Shown here: positions 19,846-27,331 of the stretch, in pieces
Position numbering within the stretch: the stretch's first letter is position 1
Layout: every line of letters starts with the position of its first letter
DNA from: Motilimonas eburnea
Lineage (GTDB): Bacteria; Pseudomonadota; Gammaproteobacteria; Enterobacterales; CBDFNC01
NCBI RefSeq assembly: GCF_021295345.1
Contig: NZ_JAIMJB010000028.1
Span: 1-38,957, forward strand
Direction of reading: 5' to 3'
DNA length: 38,957 nucleotides
The notes under the pieces: model-generated
What the model was told of the DNA's origin: nothing
Seen by the model: the letters and a program-made list of their open reading frames with translations, nothing else
Database searches by the model: none
Program-made: the position numbers and the translations under genes

Positions 19846-21087
19846 TTAAGACCGAGCACGATACCCCGCACACAAGCCGAACAACAGTAAGGCAAACCAA
19901 CTCAAACTACCACCACCGCTTGAAGAAGTGATAACTGGCTCGGTGGTCGGCGCTTGCGAGGGGTTAGGTGAAGGCATAGGCGTTGGCACAGGCGTAGGAG
20001 CGACTAAGGTCAACATTAAATCCGCTGATGCACTCTCGCTTTGCCCATTGTTATCGATGTCTTCAACAAAGTTAGCCGTTACCTCATAGCTTAGGCTCGC
20101 TGGTAATGTGCCTGCCGTTGTGGTTGGTGTGTACTCAAACGCAACATTTAGGCTGGTATTAGGTAAAATCTGAGTCCCTAACATATCAGGTTGAACCTGA
20201 ATAAAAGTACTTGTGGTTTGCACTGAACTTAATGTCACCACTTGATCTGTTTGATTATGAAGCGGCAAGCTAAATTCATAACCCTCATCAACCCGAATGT
20301 TACCTAGGTCAACATCTCCCAACCATACTTGCTGCATGGTTTGGCTGATCCAATCTGAGAAATAGCTCACGCTGGTATAACCGCCAGGCATGCCCGCTTC
20401 GGCGCAGTTAGAGCCGTAACCCGCGCTGACGAGCCCCACTTGCACATCTCTTCCTTGCTCACGCAATATCAAAGGGCCACCGCTGTCACCAAAACAAGCA
20501 TCTTGACCTTCCTCTCCCCCCGCACAAATCACGCCAGATGGTAGGTTATTGAAGGGACAATCAACGTAAGGTACCGATACTTGCTGCAGTTGCTCGCCAT
20601 ATTCATTACCCGCTTTATTGGTCGCTCCCCACCCCAATACTTGTAAACTGGTTTGCCAAGGCAATTGAGCAAAATCAATCGGAGCCAGTAGATCAAGCGG
20701 CGTTGCACTGCTTGGTTTGGCCAAGTGGATCAAGGCAATATCATTCGTTAAGGTGGCAGATTGATAGTTCTGATGTGAGAAAATTTTATCGACGGAAAAC
20801 AATTCACCTGACTGATTCAAATCCGTGATGCCTAAACGAACAAATAGCTGGTGACTCGTCATGTCCTCAACGCAATGAGCAGCACTAAGCACCCACTGCG
20901 GGGCAATCAAGGACGCCCCACAGATATGGGCATAACCTTGTTGCCAGGGAACTTGCAAACTCACCATCCAAGGCTGAACTTGGCTGACGTCATTTCCGCC
21001 CACAATTCTAGGTGAGATAGATGGCGATGCACTGGCGAGTAAAGAAGACGAAAAAATCAGGGTCGAGCCCAGTAGGATCCATTTCAT
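19846..21087 (-). CDS. Secreted trypsin-like serine protease (S1) with GlyGly-CTERM tail
   Basis: A signal peptide (MKWILLGSTLIFSSSLLASA, cleavage after about 20) precedes a short propeptide cut at Arg27 to expose IVGG. The chymotrypsin-fold triad is visible: His71 in SAAHC, Asp116 in DIALIHL and Ser202 in GDSGGP. The residue six before the serine is aspartate, predicting cleavage after Arg or Lys. After the protease domain (to about 255) comes a beta-rich domain, a Pro/Thr-rich linker, then SSSGGGSL, a hydrophobic helix and Arg-rich end: the GlyGly-CTERM signal processed by rhombosortase in type II-secreting bacteria. The start at 21087 is chosen over an ATG 51 bases upstream because it has a GGAG site and begins the signal peptide; the length is then 413. 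Confidence 0.9.
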   Translation of the reverse strand: MKWILLGSTLIFSSSLLASASPSISPRIVGGNDVSQVQPWMVSLQVPWQQGYAHICGASLIAPQWVLSAAHCVEDMTSHQLFVRLGITDLNQSGELFSVDKIFSHQNYQSATLTNDIALIHLAKPSSATPLDLLAPIDFAQLPWQTSLQVLGWGATNKAGNEYGEQLQQVSVPYVDCPFNNLPSGVICAGGEEGQDACFGDSGGPLILREQGRDVQVGLVSAGYGSNCAEAGMPGGYTSVSYFSDWISQTMQQVWLGDVDLGNIRVDEGYEFSLPLHNQTDQVVTLSSVQTTSTFIQVQPDMLGTQILPNTSLNVAFEYTPTTTAGTLPASLSYEVTANFVEDIDNNGQSESASADLMLTLVAPTPVPTPMPSPNPSQAPTTEPVITSSSGGGSLSWFALLLFGLCAGYRARS

Positions 21088-21516
21088 GATTGAATACTCC
21101 ATTGAGATATTCATCAACTGTAGCAAAGCCATCATCAAAACGATACGGGTGAGATTGGAAACAGAATAAAATCAGTGAGGAGAATAAAAATAGAGAAGAA
21201 AAAAAACTGCCGGTGAACTATAGGGCTCATCAAAACTGATGTCACCGGCAGACTAAAAACGCTATATCTATTATCAAGGTTTGTCCATCCTGGTCAGTAA
21301 CGACTTGATGAAGATAGAATACTGCAATTTAACTTAACCAAAGCTGAATAAACTACCCATACAAACAAAACAAAAATATATGCTGGCAAGCCACCCCTCT
21401 TCGCTGGGTCTAACAACCACAAAAGGCTAAGCCTCTCCCCTAATCCGTCATAGATATCTTGACCCCATCATCTATACTTCAAATTGCTTGAAACGCTTGA
21501 TAAATAACGGGGCTAC
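21088..21516. other. Divergent intergenic region between protease and diguanylate cyclase genes
   Basis: About 430 bp hold no recognisable gene. The main feature is a strong hairpin with a minus-strand T-run at 21199-21251. I looked for a c-di-GMP (GEMM) riboswitch in front of the cyclase and found no conserved core. A stretch from 21379 to 21450 is C-rich and short of G, with no clear structure. Confidence 0.5.
21199..21251 (-). terminator. Orphan hairpin with T-run: leader terminator or sRNA terminator
   Basis: A perfect 10-bp stem (21207-21216 with 21242-21251, CTGCCGGTGA/TCACCGGCAG) encloses a second small stem (CATCA/TGATG), and on the minus strand is followed by eight T. It lies about 110 bp upstream of the protease start, with no gene behind it to terminate. 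On the minus strand CTGACC (21297-21292), 16 bp and GATAAT (21275-21270) could form a promoter for a short RNA ending here, or the hairpin could be an attenuator in the protease leader. Confidence 0.5.
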
Positions 21517-23676
21517 ATGCAACCAATCAGTGATCATGAGTTAACCACACTAGAGCAAAAGCTACGCAGCTTTCACGACAGCCAACCATTGGCTGCATGT
21601 TTATTTGAATTTATCTTTACTCGCACCCCAGCTCAAGCCACCTACCTCATTCGACAAGAGCCTGATTTTAAAGTTATTTCCTTTCAGAAGCGTGAACAGC
21701 AAGCCAAACATGGCCATTTTGATCTCGATGAAGCCTCTTTGGCCATTCCCGATGAGATGCTTTGGCTATTTTTTCAACGCGGTATGCAACTCGCGCCCTT
21801 TTATAATTACCAAGCCATTCCAGAGCTCAGCTTAGACGAGGCCAAATACGGCCACTTCGGCCACTATCGCGGCATCAACTTAGTCCAACTGCATAGCGAA
21901 CAATTACTCCTTTTTATTGAATTTCCCCAAGGGGCCGAAATGGAACAAGCCGATGAGGGCGATCCGAATTTTGTCGCTCTGTTTCATCAGTTTGCGTTGG
22001 CTATACAAGTACTGGAGCTGAAGAAAAATGCATTTCAGCAAAACTTTGAACGAGACCGTAAAGAAGGCTTTTTACAAGACGAAATTAGCCGGCAAAAAAT
22101 CTTTATTGAGCATATGAGCAAATTGCAAAAGGTCAATATTAAACTCAGCGATTGCCCGGATTTAGACAGCCTATACCTGAATGCGGTCACTAGCATCAGA
22201 GAAGAATTGGGGTTTGACCGCGCCAGCCTCTACCTTATCGACCACGCCACCCAAACCATGACAGGGACTTATGGTACCGATATACGAGGGGTGACCACCG
22301 ACGAATACCGCGCGAACCTCAAGCTATCTAGCCTTGCTCCAGTATTTTATGAAGCCCTCAGTCAACCCAATGAGAACTTGATTGTGTTAGACGATGCACC
22401 TTTATACACCCTAGATGAAATTGTCGGTAAGGGCTGGAATGCCATGCTTATATTGCGTGACGGTGAACACCCCATCGGCTGGCTTGCCATCGACAACCTA
22501 ATCAATAAGGCGCCATTACATGAATACCAAAAAAAACTGTTAAACTACTACGGCGCCGCCTTGGCGCAACAACTCGTTCGTCGTCGCAGTGAAACCGACC
22601 TTATTTTCCTTAACAATGCCATCTCCGAAATGTCCAACGCCAATAGCGTCCTCGATGTTTGCCATATCGCTGTTAAGCTAGCTCGGACTAAAATGCATTT
22701 AGATCGCGTTGCCATTATGCTAAGCAACCATGATAACACTCGACTTTCTGGCACGTATGGCACAGACGTAAAAGGGGCATTAGTAGACGAAAGCTACTAT
22801 CAAGCAGAGCGTCCCGATACCGAACTGATGCGTTTAGCCACCACCTCGAGTAAAAGTTATTGCTTCATGGACCCAGCACCACTTTATCAAGATGGAAAAA
22901 TCATTGGTTATGGTTGGAATATTGTGGTGTGCCTTCGCAGTCAAGACGGCATAGTAGGCTACCTAATGGCTGACAACTTATTGCACCGTCGAGCCCTTAA
23001 CTCAGGGCAAAAAGAATTGATTCGCTTATTCGGCCTCAATGTCGCTCAAATGATTGCAAAACGACGAATAGAAGAGCAAGTATTAGCATTGAATGCAGAT
23101 TTGGAGGCCAAAGTCGCCAAACGCACCTTTGAACTGGAAACCCTGAATAAAAAGCTTGAAGCCTTGTCCATCGAGGACAGTTTAACAGGCTTGCACAATC
23201 GCCGCAGTTTTGAACAAACCTTAGACAACGAGTGGCATCGCATGCAACGTCTCGCTAAGCCATTGTGTCTCATTATGCTCGATGTCGATTATTTTAAGCA
23301 ATTTAACGACTATTACGGGCATTTAAGTGGAGATGCGTGCCTTAAGGATATTGCGGAAGCCCTCACTCAAGTCTGTCATCGAGCGACCGACTGCTGTACC
23401 CGGTTTGGGGGCGAAGAATTTATTGTGTTGTCACCCGACACCAATATCGAGCAAGGCCAAGCCATGGCAGACAAGATCCAACAAGCCATTGCCGAGCTCA
23501 ATATTCCTCACCAAGAATCCAAGGCTGACTCAAAAGTCACGGTATCCATCGGCATTGCGGCGCTGATTCCCACCACCGCCACCACCAAAGAGCAACTCAT
23601 AGAGCTGGCGGATAAGGCCATGTATGAGGCCAAGGCCGCGGGGCGAAATCGCATCATAGCCCACCCCGCAGACTGA
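21517..23676 (+). CDS. Diguanylate cyclase with tandem GAF domains
   Basis: This 719-residue cytoplasmic protein should make c-di-GMP. The C-terminal GGDEF domain (about 555-715) has the metal aspartates in LDVDYFKQFND (589, 591), an intact GGEEF active site (631-635) and an RxxD inhibitory site (RATD, 622-625) five residues before it, so product feedback is expected. Two GAF-like sensor domains (about 205-355 and 365-515) are internal duplicates: each has a TYGTD(I/V)(R/K)G segment and a GWN...G(W/Y)L(A/M)(I/A)DNL segment. A predicted coiled coil (about 517-552) links them to the cyclase. Residues 1-170 form an N-terminal domain I do not recognise. There are no TM segments. Expression alone, divergent from the protease. 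Confidence 0.93.
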   Translation: MQPISDHELTTLEQKLRSFHDSQPLAACLFEFIFTRTPAQATYLIRQEPDFKVISFQKREQQAKHGHFDLDEASLAIPDEMLWLFFQRGMQLAPFYNYQAIPELSLDEAKYGHFGHYRGINLVQLHSEQLLLFIEFPQGAEMEQADEGDPNFVALFHQFALAIQVLELKKNAFQQNFERDRKEGFLQDEISRQKIFIEHMSKLQKVNIKLSDCPDLDSLYLNAVTSIREELGFDRASLYLIDHATQTMTGTYGTDIRGVTTDEYRANLKLSSLAPVFYEALSQPNENLIVLDDAPLYTLDEIVGKGWNAMLILRDGEHPIGWLAIDNLINKAPLHEYQKKLLNYYGAALAQQLVRRRSETDLIFLNNAISEMSNANSVLDVCHIAVKLARTKMHLDRVAIMLSNHDNTRLSGTYGTDVKGALVDESYYQAERPDTELMRLATTSSKSYCFMDPAPLYQDGKIIGYGWNIVVCLRSQDGIVGYLMADNLLHRRALNSGQKELIRLFGLNVAQMIAKRRIEEQVLALNADLEAKVAKRTFELETLNKKLEALSIEDSLTGLHNRRSFEQTLDNEWHRMQRLAKPLCLIMLDVDYFKQFNDYYGHLSGDACLKDIAEALTQVCHRATDCCTRFGGEEFIVLSPDTNIEQGQAMADKIQQAIAELNIPHQESKADSKVTVSIGIAALIPTTATTKEQLIELADKAMYEAKAAGRNRIIAHPAD

Positions 23677-23750
23677 GCTTAGGGTAGTTATCCTGTCGCT
23701 GCAGGCTGCCTGAGCTAATGATTCACCCCTATCAGGACGCGGTTATAAGT

Positions 23751-24031
23751 TAGGGCCTGTTGACCTTTTGAGCTTGTTTTTGCAGCGATTTGTTGGGTAT
23801 TTATACAAGGCAGTGACTTTGCAGCATAGTCAACTATGCAAAAAGGCGCTAACGCAGTAGAAATGACCAACAAACGCTGTCCTACGGATTCGGCTAAAAG
23901 CGTTTTGTTCGTCGTTGAGCAGTATTTACTTAGAATGCTAAGCTACACACTGCTCGCCTTGCCCAAAACGCTTTTAGACAGGGTGTCTCCCACCCGAACA
24001 AAAAGTAACCACGAAAGGTCAACAGGCCCTA
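23751..24031. mobile_element. MITE-like element, 281 bp, with perfect 18-bp terminal inverted repeats
   Basis: The ends TAGGGCCTGTTGACCTTT (23751-23768) and its exact complement (24014-24031) define the element. The outermost TA on both sides is consistent with a TA target duplication, as made by IS630/Tc1-mariner-type transposases. The interior codes for nothing convincing but is packed with inverted repeats forming two lobes. Lobe 1 pairs 23783-23796 with 23867-23879 around GCATAGT/ACTATGC. Lobe 2 pairs 23894-23907 with 23964-23977 (14 bp perfect) around GAGCAGT/ACTGCTC and CTTAG/CTAAG. It sits between convergent genes, and its right end supplies the last codons and stop of the MTHFR-like gene. 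Confidence 0.85.
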
Positions 24032-24984
24032 GTCAACTGCTCTTGAGCAAGTGATAAGTCTAACGTCGCTTTGAGTAATTTGAACAATAAAATAGCGGCA
24101 TCAATTTCTTCTTTGCGGTTAGTTAAACTCTCAATATTTAAGCCAAGGGGGATCCCCAAAGGCAAACAAGCCGCAAGAATTTGCTGTAGATTATTGTGGC
24201 AAATTGAAATGGATTCTCGCAGTGGGTTTTCTGCCGCCAAGATGCGTAAACTCGTGGCTTCAGGCACCGAAATGCCTAACCATTCGATAAACTCTAAGGT
24301 CTTAGCACTGCCACAAGGGGAAAACGTTAAGATAATACGCGCAGGGAGCTTACCTTGAGTTTTACATTCCAAAGCGTAGCGCGTCAGTAAATCTATGGTT
24401 GCTTGCGCATCATAGACAGCCTGAGTAACAAAAAACTCACAACCTTGCTGGCCTTTTTGCAACAAACGTAGATGCTCATCCCCTTTCTTTGCATGACGCT
24501 CTGCGATCGTCACCCCACCAAGCTGATAGGCCAAGGGATTGTCCCCTAAGACACGATAAGCATCCGCCAAAGGTAAGCGAATGTCGCCTTCCGATGAAGG
24601 GCTGCCCACTAACACAAGGTCACGCACCCCAAATTGATGCCAAGCTTGCTCTAACCAAGCTCGAAAGTCGGCTTCATCGCGCTGTGACACACTTTTATAG
24701 GTGATCACCTCTCGACCCGATTGCTGGCGCAGTAACTGGCTGTATAAACGTGGATCATGAGTCGATTTAAATGGAAACGGTCTAGGTTTATCAATGCGTG
24801 AGGTTTCATCTTGAATATCATAAACAATCAAGCCGTCATATTCGATTTCAGTTAACCTTGCTAACAGCTTTCCAGCAATCGCACTCACCTGCTCAAGGGG
24901 AGTATCTTCCTTTGGTGGCGTCGTGCCGATAAAGTAAACACCTCGGCTAAGCTCGGTAAATTTATGTTTTAATTCAGATTCCAT
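24019..24984 (-). CDS. Divergent methylenetetrahydrofolate reductase-family protein, C-terminus rewritten by a MITE
   Basis: The 321 residues look like the MTHFR TIM-barrel flavoprotein family: GVYFIGTTPPKE near the N-terminus in place of the MetF EFFPP strand, LPLADAYRVLG in the middle, CEFFVTQAVYDAQATIDLL (the GADFFITQ region of MetF) and a late ARIILTFSPCG. It is not a standard MetF, so the folate substrate is an inference. ATG at 24984 is chosen because GGAG lies 7 bases upstream; the longer frame to 25098 has no such site and its extra residues do not resemble the family. The last residues (RAC and TGA stop) are encoded by the terminal repeat of the neighbouring element. Confidence 0.65.
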   Translation of the reverse strand: MESELKHKFTELSRGVYFIGTTPPKEDTPLEQVSAIAGKLLARLTEIEYDGLIVYDIQDETSRIDKPRPFPFKSTHDPRLYSQLLRQQSGREVITYKSVSQRDEADFRAWLEQAWHQFGVRDLVLVGSPSSEGDIRLPLADAYRVLGDNPLAYQLGGVTIAERHAKKGDEHLRLLQKGQQGCEFFVTQAVYDAQATIDLLTRYALECKTQGKLPARIILTFSPCGSAKTLEFIEWLGISVPEATSLRILAAENPLRESISICHNNLQQILAACLPLGIPLGLNIESLTNRKEEIDAAILLFKLLKATLDLSLAQEQLTRAC

Positions 24985-25905
24985 TTCGAGTCTCCAAGGA
25001 ATGCGCAATAAGTGTGACAAGGTTTGGACTAAATTGTCGCACACCTCAAAAAAGAAACCCAATCTTGAGTTAAAAAATATCTTTTCAAACTTGCTCAATG
25101 GCTAATTTGAGCCACAATTAAAAGGAGATATGCAGATACACCGCATATCGGAGGTTAACAATCACCTTAAGTATGTAAATGTACAGGTGTGTTGGTTAGC
25201 CCTTGTTAGTTAAGTACTCAGGTTTAGCAAAGTGTAAACACAGCGCTAAATCACTTTTTGTACCGAGTTAACAAACAGAGGAGCAACGACCAAAACGGTT
25301 CAACGTGACACAAGTGACTTTTAACTTAGGTTGTAACATCTCCAAGCTCCACTTGCCCTGTCGCGTAACGCCCTTTCATAGGCTGCCGTTTAATTGCAAT
25401 ACTGATGTACCAAAGAGTAAGCAATAACGCACTAGTGCAGTCGATCGTGCAGTGCTGATTGTGTGAAACTGAGTAAATTTGCAAACCGCCTTCTTCTGGG
25501 ATGAAAGAGTGTCATGATTCATTTAAATGACACTAACACTAGGCCATGTAGCGCCCCTATCAAAGGAAGAAGGCTTCTCCTCCCTTATTATTTTGACAAG
25601 TAACCACCTTTGACGAGTGGTAAACAAAACGCCCAACAAACCCCACACCAAAGCCAACTGTACTTAATGCTTGATAGCGATCTCAATTAGTTACCACTAA
25701 GCTCACATACAGCCTTAACAATTTGGATCAGTGTTAATCTGGGTAAATTGATCCTGTTAACAAATAATTTAACAAGTTGGCCACAAATCCCTCTAAAGAT
25801 CACACCCGCCTAGATTGCACTTTGCGCTTTTGCTAGCTAAATGCAACTATTCAATCAAGATTAACAAGTTTAATTGTCTAATTAGTTAGGCTTTGGCAGG
25901 CAAAT
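24985..25905. other. Long non-coding region with nested inverted repeats
   Basis: About 920 bp have no convincing gene. Visible structure includes GCACTAGTGC-type palindromes at about 25419-25457, and a long-range stem GCCTTCTTC/GAAGAAGGC (25488-25496 with 25566-25574) enclosing GTGTCAT/ATGACAC (25509-25515, 25527-25533). AGTGGTAA/TTACCACT is spaced by about 70 bp near 25616-25700. A 27-codon open frame at 25130-25213 follows AAAGGAG, but with only two bases before the ATG. The last 200 bp are A/T-rich and probably carry the promoter of the next gene. One or more small RNAs are possible. Confidence 0.4.
25488..25574. repeat. Nested inverted repeat (possible structured RNA or small MITE)
   Basis: The outer 9-bp arms (GCCTTCTTC, GAAGAAGGC) and inner 7-bp arms (GTGTCAT, ATGACAC), with a TCATTTAAATGA palindrome in the inner loop, would fold an 87-nt unit. 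No T-run terminator follows directly on either strand. Confidence 0.5.
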
Positions 25906-26265
25906 ATGCGCAGCATTACGGGTAGCTTTTTAAGTCTATTTGCTATACCCAGCGGGATCTCCGTTGCAACACAAATGTTGGGCAAGGATATTGCTCTGGC
26001 TCAGCATGAGCTAAAAGTGCAACATCATCAACAAGCGTTGTTTTTTGCAGAGCGCGCAATAGAGGCTGGCGAACACTTAAGTAAAATCGCTGCGTTAACC
26101 ATTAAAGCCATGATATATATGGATATAAATGAGAACGACAAACTAGTACTTGCCACTACCGAGCTTGCCCTTACCTCACAATTGAGCTTTTTAGAACAAA
26201 AAGCCCTATTACAAGAGCTCTATGCCGAACTCAACGAAATTAGACTAGGCAAGTTAGCCGCCTAG
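25906..26265 (+). CDS. Small uncharacterised protein, TPR-like helices
   Basis: I do not recognise this 119-residue protein. Residues 1-25 are mildly hydrophobic (ITGSFLSLFAIPSGISVATQM) and may be a signal or anchor. The rest is predicted helical, with alternating small residues (QALFFAERAIEAGEHLSKIAALTIKAMIYMDINENDK) that resemble one to two TPR units. ATG at 25906 has AGG five bases upstream. It is monocistronic, ends 54 bp before the convergent yceH, and a repeat fills that gap. Codon use is like its neighbours, so it is likely real. Confidence 0.55.
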   Translation: MRSITGSFLSLFAIPSGISVATQMLGKDIALAQHELKVQHHQQALFFAERAIEAGEHLSKIAALTIKAMIYMDINENDKLVLATTELALTSQLSFLEQKALLQELYAELNEIRLGKLAA

Positions 26266-26267
26266 TC

Positions 26268-26318
26268 TATACCAATCCACTTGAAAGCCAATCCACTTGA
26301 AGATGCGTGATTGGGTAT
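26268..26318. repeat. ERIC-like palindromic intergenic repeat, copy B, with internal tandem duplication
   Basis: TATACCAATCCACTTGAA starts at 26268, and CCAATCCACTTGAA is repeated directly at 26272-26285 and 26288-26301 (16-bp period). The complementary arm GATTGGGTAT lies at 26309-26318. It is related to copy A at 16797-16842, which shares ACTTGAAGAT and GATTGGGTAT. The repeat fills the whole gap between the small protein gene and the yceH stop codon. Confidence 0.7.
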
Positions 26319-26990
26319 TTAACTCATTAAGTCGTTTACCTGCTGTTGTAACTGCGCGACTTGTTGTTTCAGTGTTTCCACTTCTGCCTGCAATTGTTTT
26401 AGTTGAGGCAATTCACTTGGCTCTACTGGCGCTAAACTTGCCACTTCCTGCGAGGTATCCGGGGCATTAACTAATTCATCTTTAGCGAATAAATGTAAAT
26501 AACGGCTTTCCCTCTTACCCGCTTGTCGGGGTAACTTTTTCACCAATGCAGGGCTGCGCTGGGCCATTTCATCTAAGGTTGATTCCACTTCTGCCACATC
26601 ACTGAAGTTAAACAGGCGCTGACTGCGACTGCGTAACTCACCGGGTGTTTGTGGGCCACGTAAAAACAGTACACAAATCAAAGCCAGCTCGGCTTCACTG
26701 AGTTTCAGTTCACCAAATTCGGTATTACAAAAACGGTGGGCATATTTATTGACGCGACTACCAAATCCCGACTCAAGGGTTACCAATCGCTTTTTGACTA
26801 ATAAATCCACTGTGTTTTGTAACTCAAGCTCGCTCATCGCCAACACAGGATCGCGATTACTCTTTTGATTACAGGCAGTTAATAAACTATTAGCGGTTAA
26901 CGGGTAATAATCTGGGGTGGTGACGGCCTTTTCAAATAAACATCCCAGCACTCGGGTTTCAAATAAACTTAGATCTTGTTCCATGGTCAT
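26319..26990 (-). CDS. yceH: YceH family protein (DUF480, tandem winged helix)
   Basis: This belongs to the YceH/DUF480 family, two winged-helix domains of unknown function. Family signatures are LFETRVLGCLFEKAVTTPDYYPLT, ACNQKSNRDPV, GFGSRVNKYAHRFCN and LRGPQTPGELRSRSQRL, all close to E. coli YceH. Length is 223 (E. coli 215). The C-terminus (about 190-220) is a Gln/Leu coiled coil. An ATG two codons downstream is a possible alternative start with a slightly better GAG site. It follows the barstar-like gene by 14 bp and probably ends the recB-recD operon. Confidence 0.92.
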   Translation of the reverse strand: MTMEQDLSLFETRVLGCLFEKAVTTPDYYPLTANSLLTACNQKSNRDPVLAMSELELQNTVDLLVKKRLVTLESGFGSRVNKYAHRFCNTEFGELKLSEAELALICVLFLRGPQTPGELRSRSQRLFNFSDVAEVESTLDEMAQRSPALVKKLPRQAGKRESRYLHLFAKDELVNAPDTSQEVASLAPVEPSELPQLKQLQAEVETLKQQVAQLQQQVNDLMS

Positions 26991-27004
26991 GCTCGCTTGT
27001 TGGC

Positions 27005-27331
27005 TTAGCTTGGGATAATGCGAATGCGGCTATTGACACCTTCATCGGCAAAACGTTGATTAACAAGGGCGACCGCCTCCATAAAACCGAGTAAGACCTC
27101 AGGACAATGATTGATAACCATTTCGGTTCCTTCCAGCAACACGGTTAAGTGCTCATCGGCGGTTAAATAGATGCCGGTTAACTCATCATCATCCTCAATC
27201 ATATTGATCATGGCATTGGTCCATGACTCCATATCATGATCGTAAAAACCAGTGAACTTAAATGCGCGAAAGCTCTCGGCATGAAAATCCTGAAAATCAT
27301 AAACATTAGATAAATCTAAATAAACTCGCAT
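27005..27331 (-). CDS. Barstar-family (barnase-inhibitor-like) protein
   Basis: The 108-residue acidic protein resembles the barstar family. The segment GFYDHDMESWTNAM (28-41) corresponds to the barstar-like F-Y-G-R-N-M-x-A-W-x-D-C-M motif. The stretch LTADEHLTVLLEGTEMVINHCPEVLLGFMEAVALVNQRF (56-94) follows the pattern of long bacterial barstar relatives. Barstar itself binds and inhibits the RNase barnase; the target here is unknown and no RNase gene is adjacent. Its ATG lies inside recD (16-base overlap), so it is translationally coupled to RecD, with yceH next. The family call rests on motif recognition only. Confidence 0.6.
   Translation of the reverse strand: MRVYLDLSNVYDFQDFHAESFRAFKFTGFYDHDMESWTNAMINMIEDDDELTGIYLTADEHLTVLLEGTEMVINHCPEVLLGFMEAVALVNQRFADEGVNSRIRIIPS

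Noticed and set aside
21088-21138. Upstream in-frame start for the serine protease
   Set aside because: It would place 17 residues before a well-formed signal peptide; the internal ATG has a GGAG ribosome site.
21298-21516. Possible c-di-GMP (GEMM) riboswitch in front of the diguanylate cyclase
   Set aside because: The conserved GEMM-I core strings and helix arrangement are absent on both strands.
23836-24054. 72-residue open frame inside the MITE-like element
   Set aside because: It crosses the inverted repeats and the terminal repeat, has no ribosome site and resembles no transposase.
24985-25098. Upstream in-frame extension of the MTHFR-like protein
   Set aside because: The added 38 residues do not resemble the family, and the ATG at 24984 has a well-spaced GGAG.
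25625-25895. attC-like pair GCCCAAC ... GTTAGGC suggesting an integron cassette
   Set aside because: The two core-like 7-mers are about 260 bp apart, farther than known attC sites, with no paired inner boxes, integrase or cassette genes.
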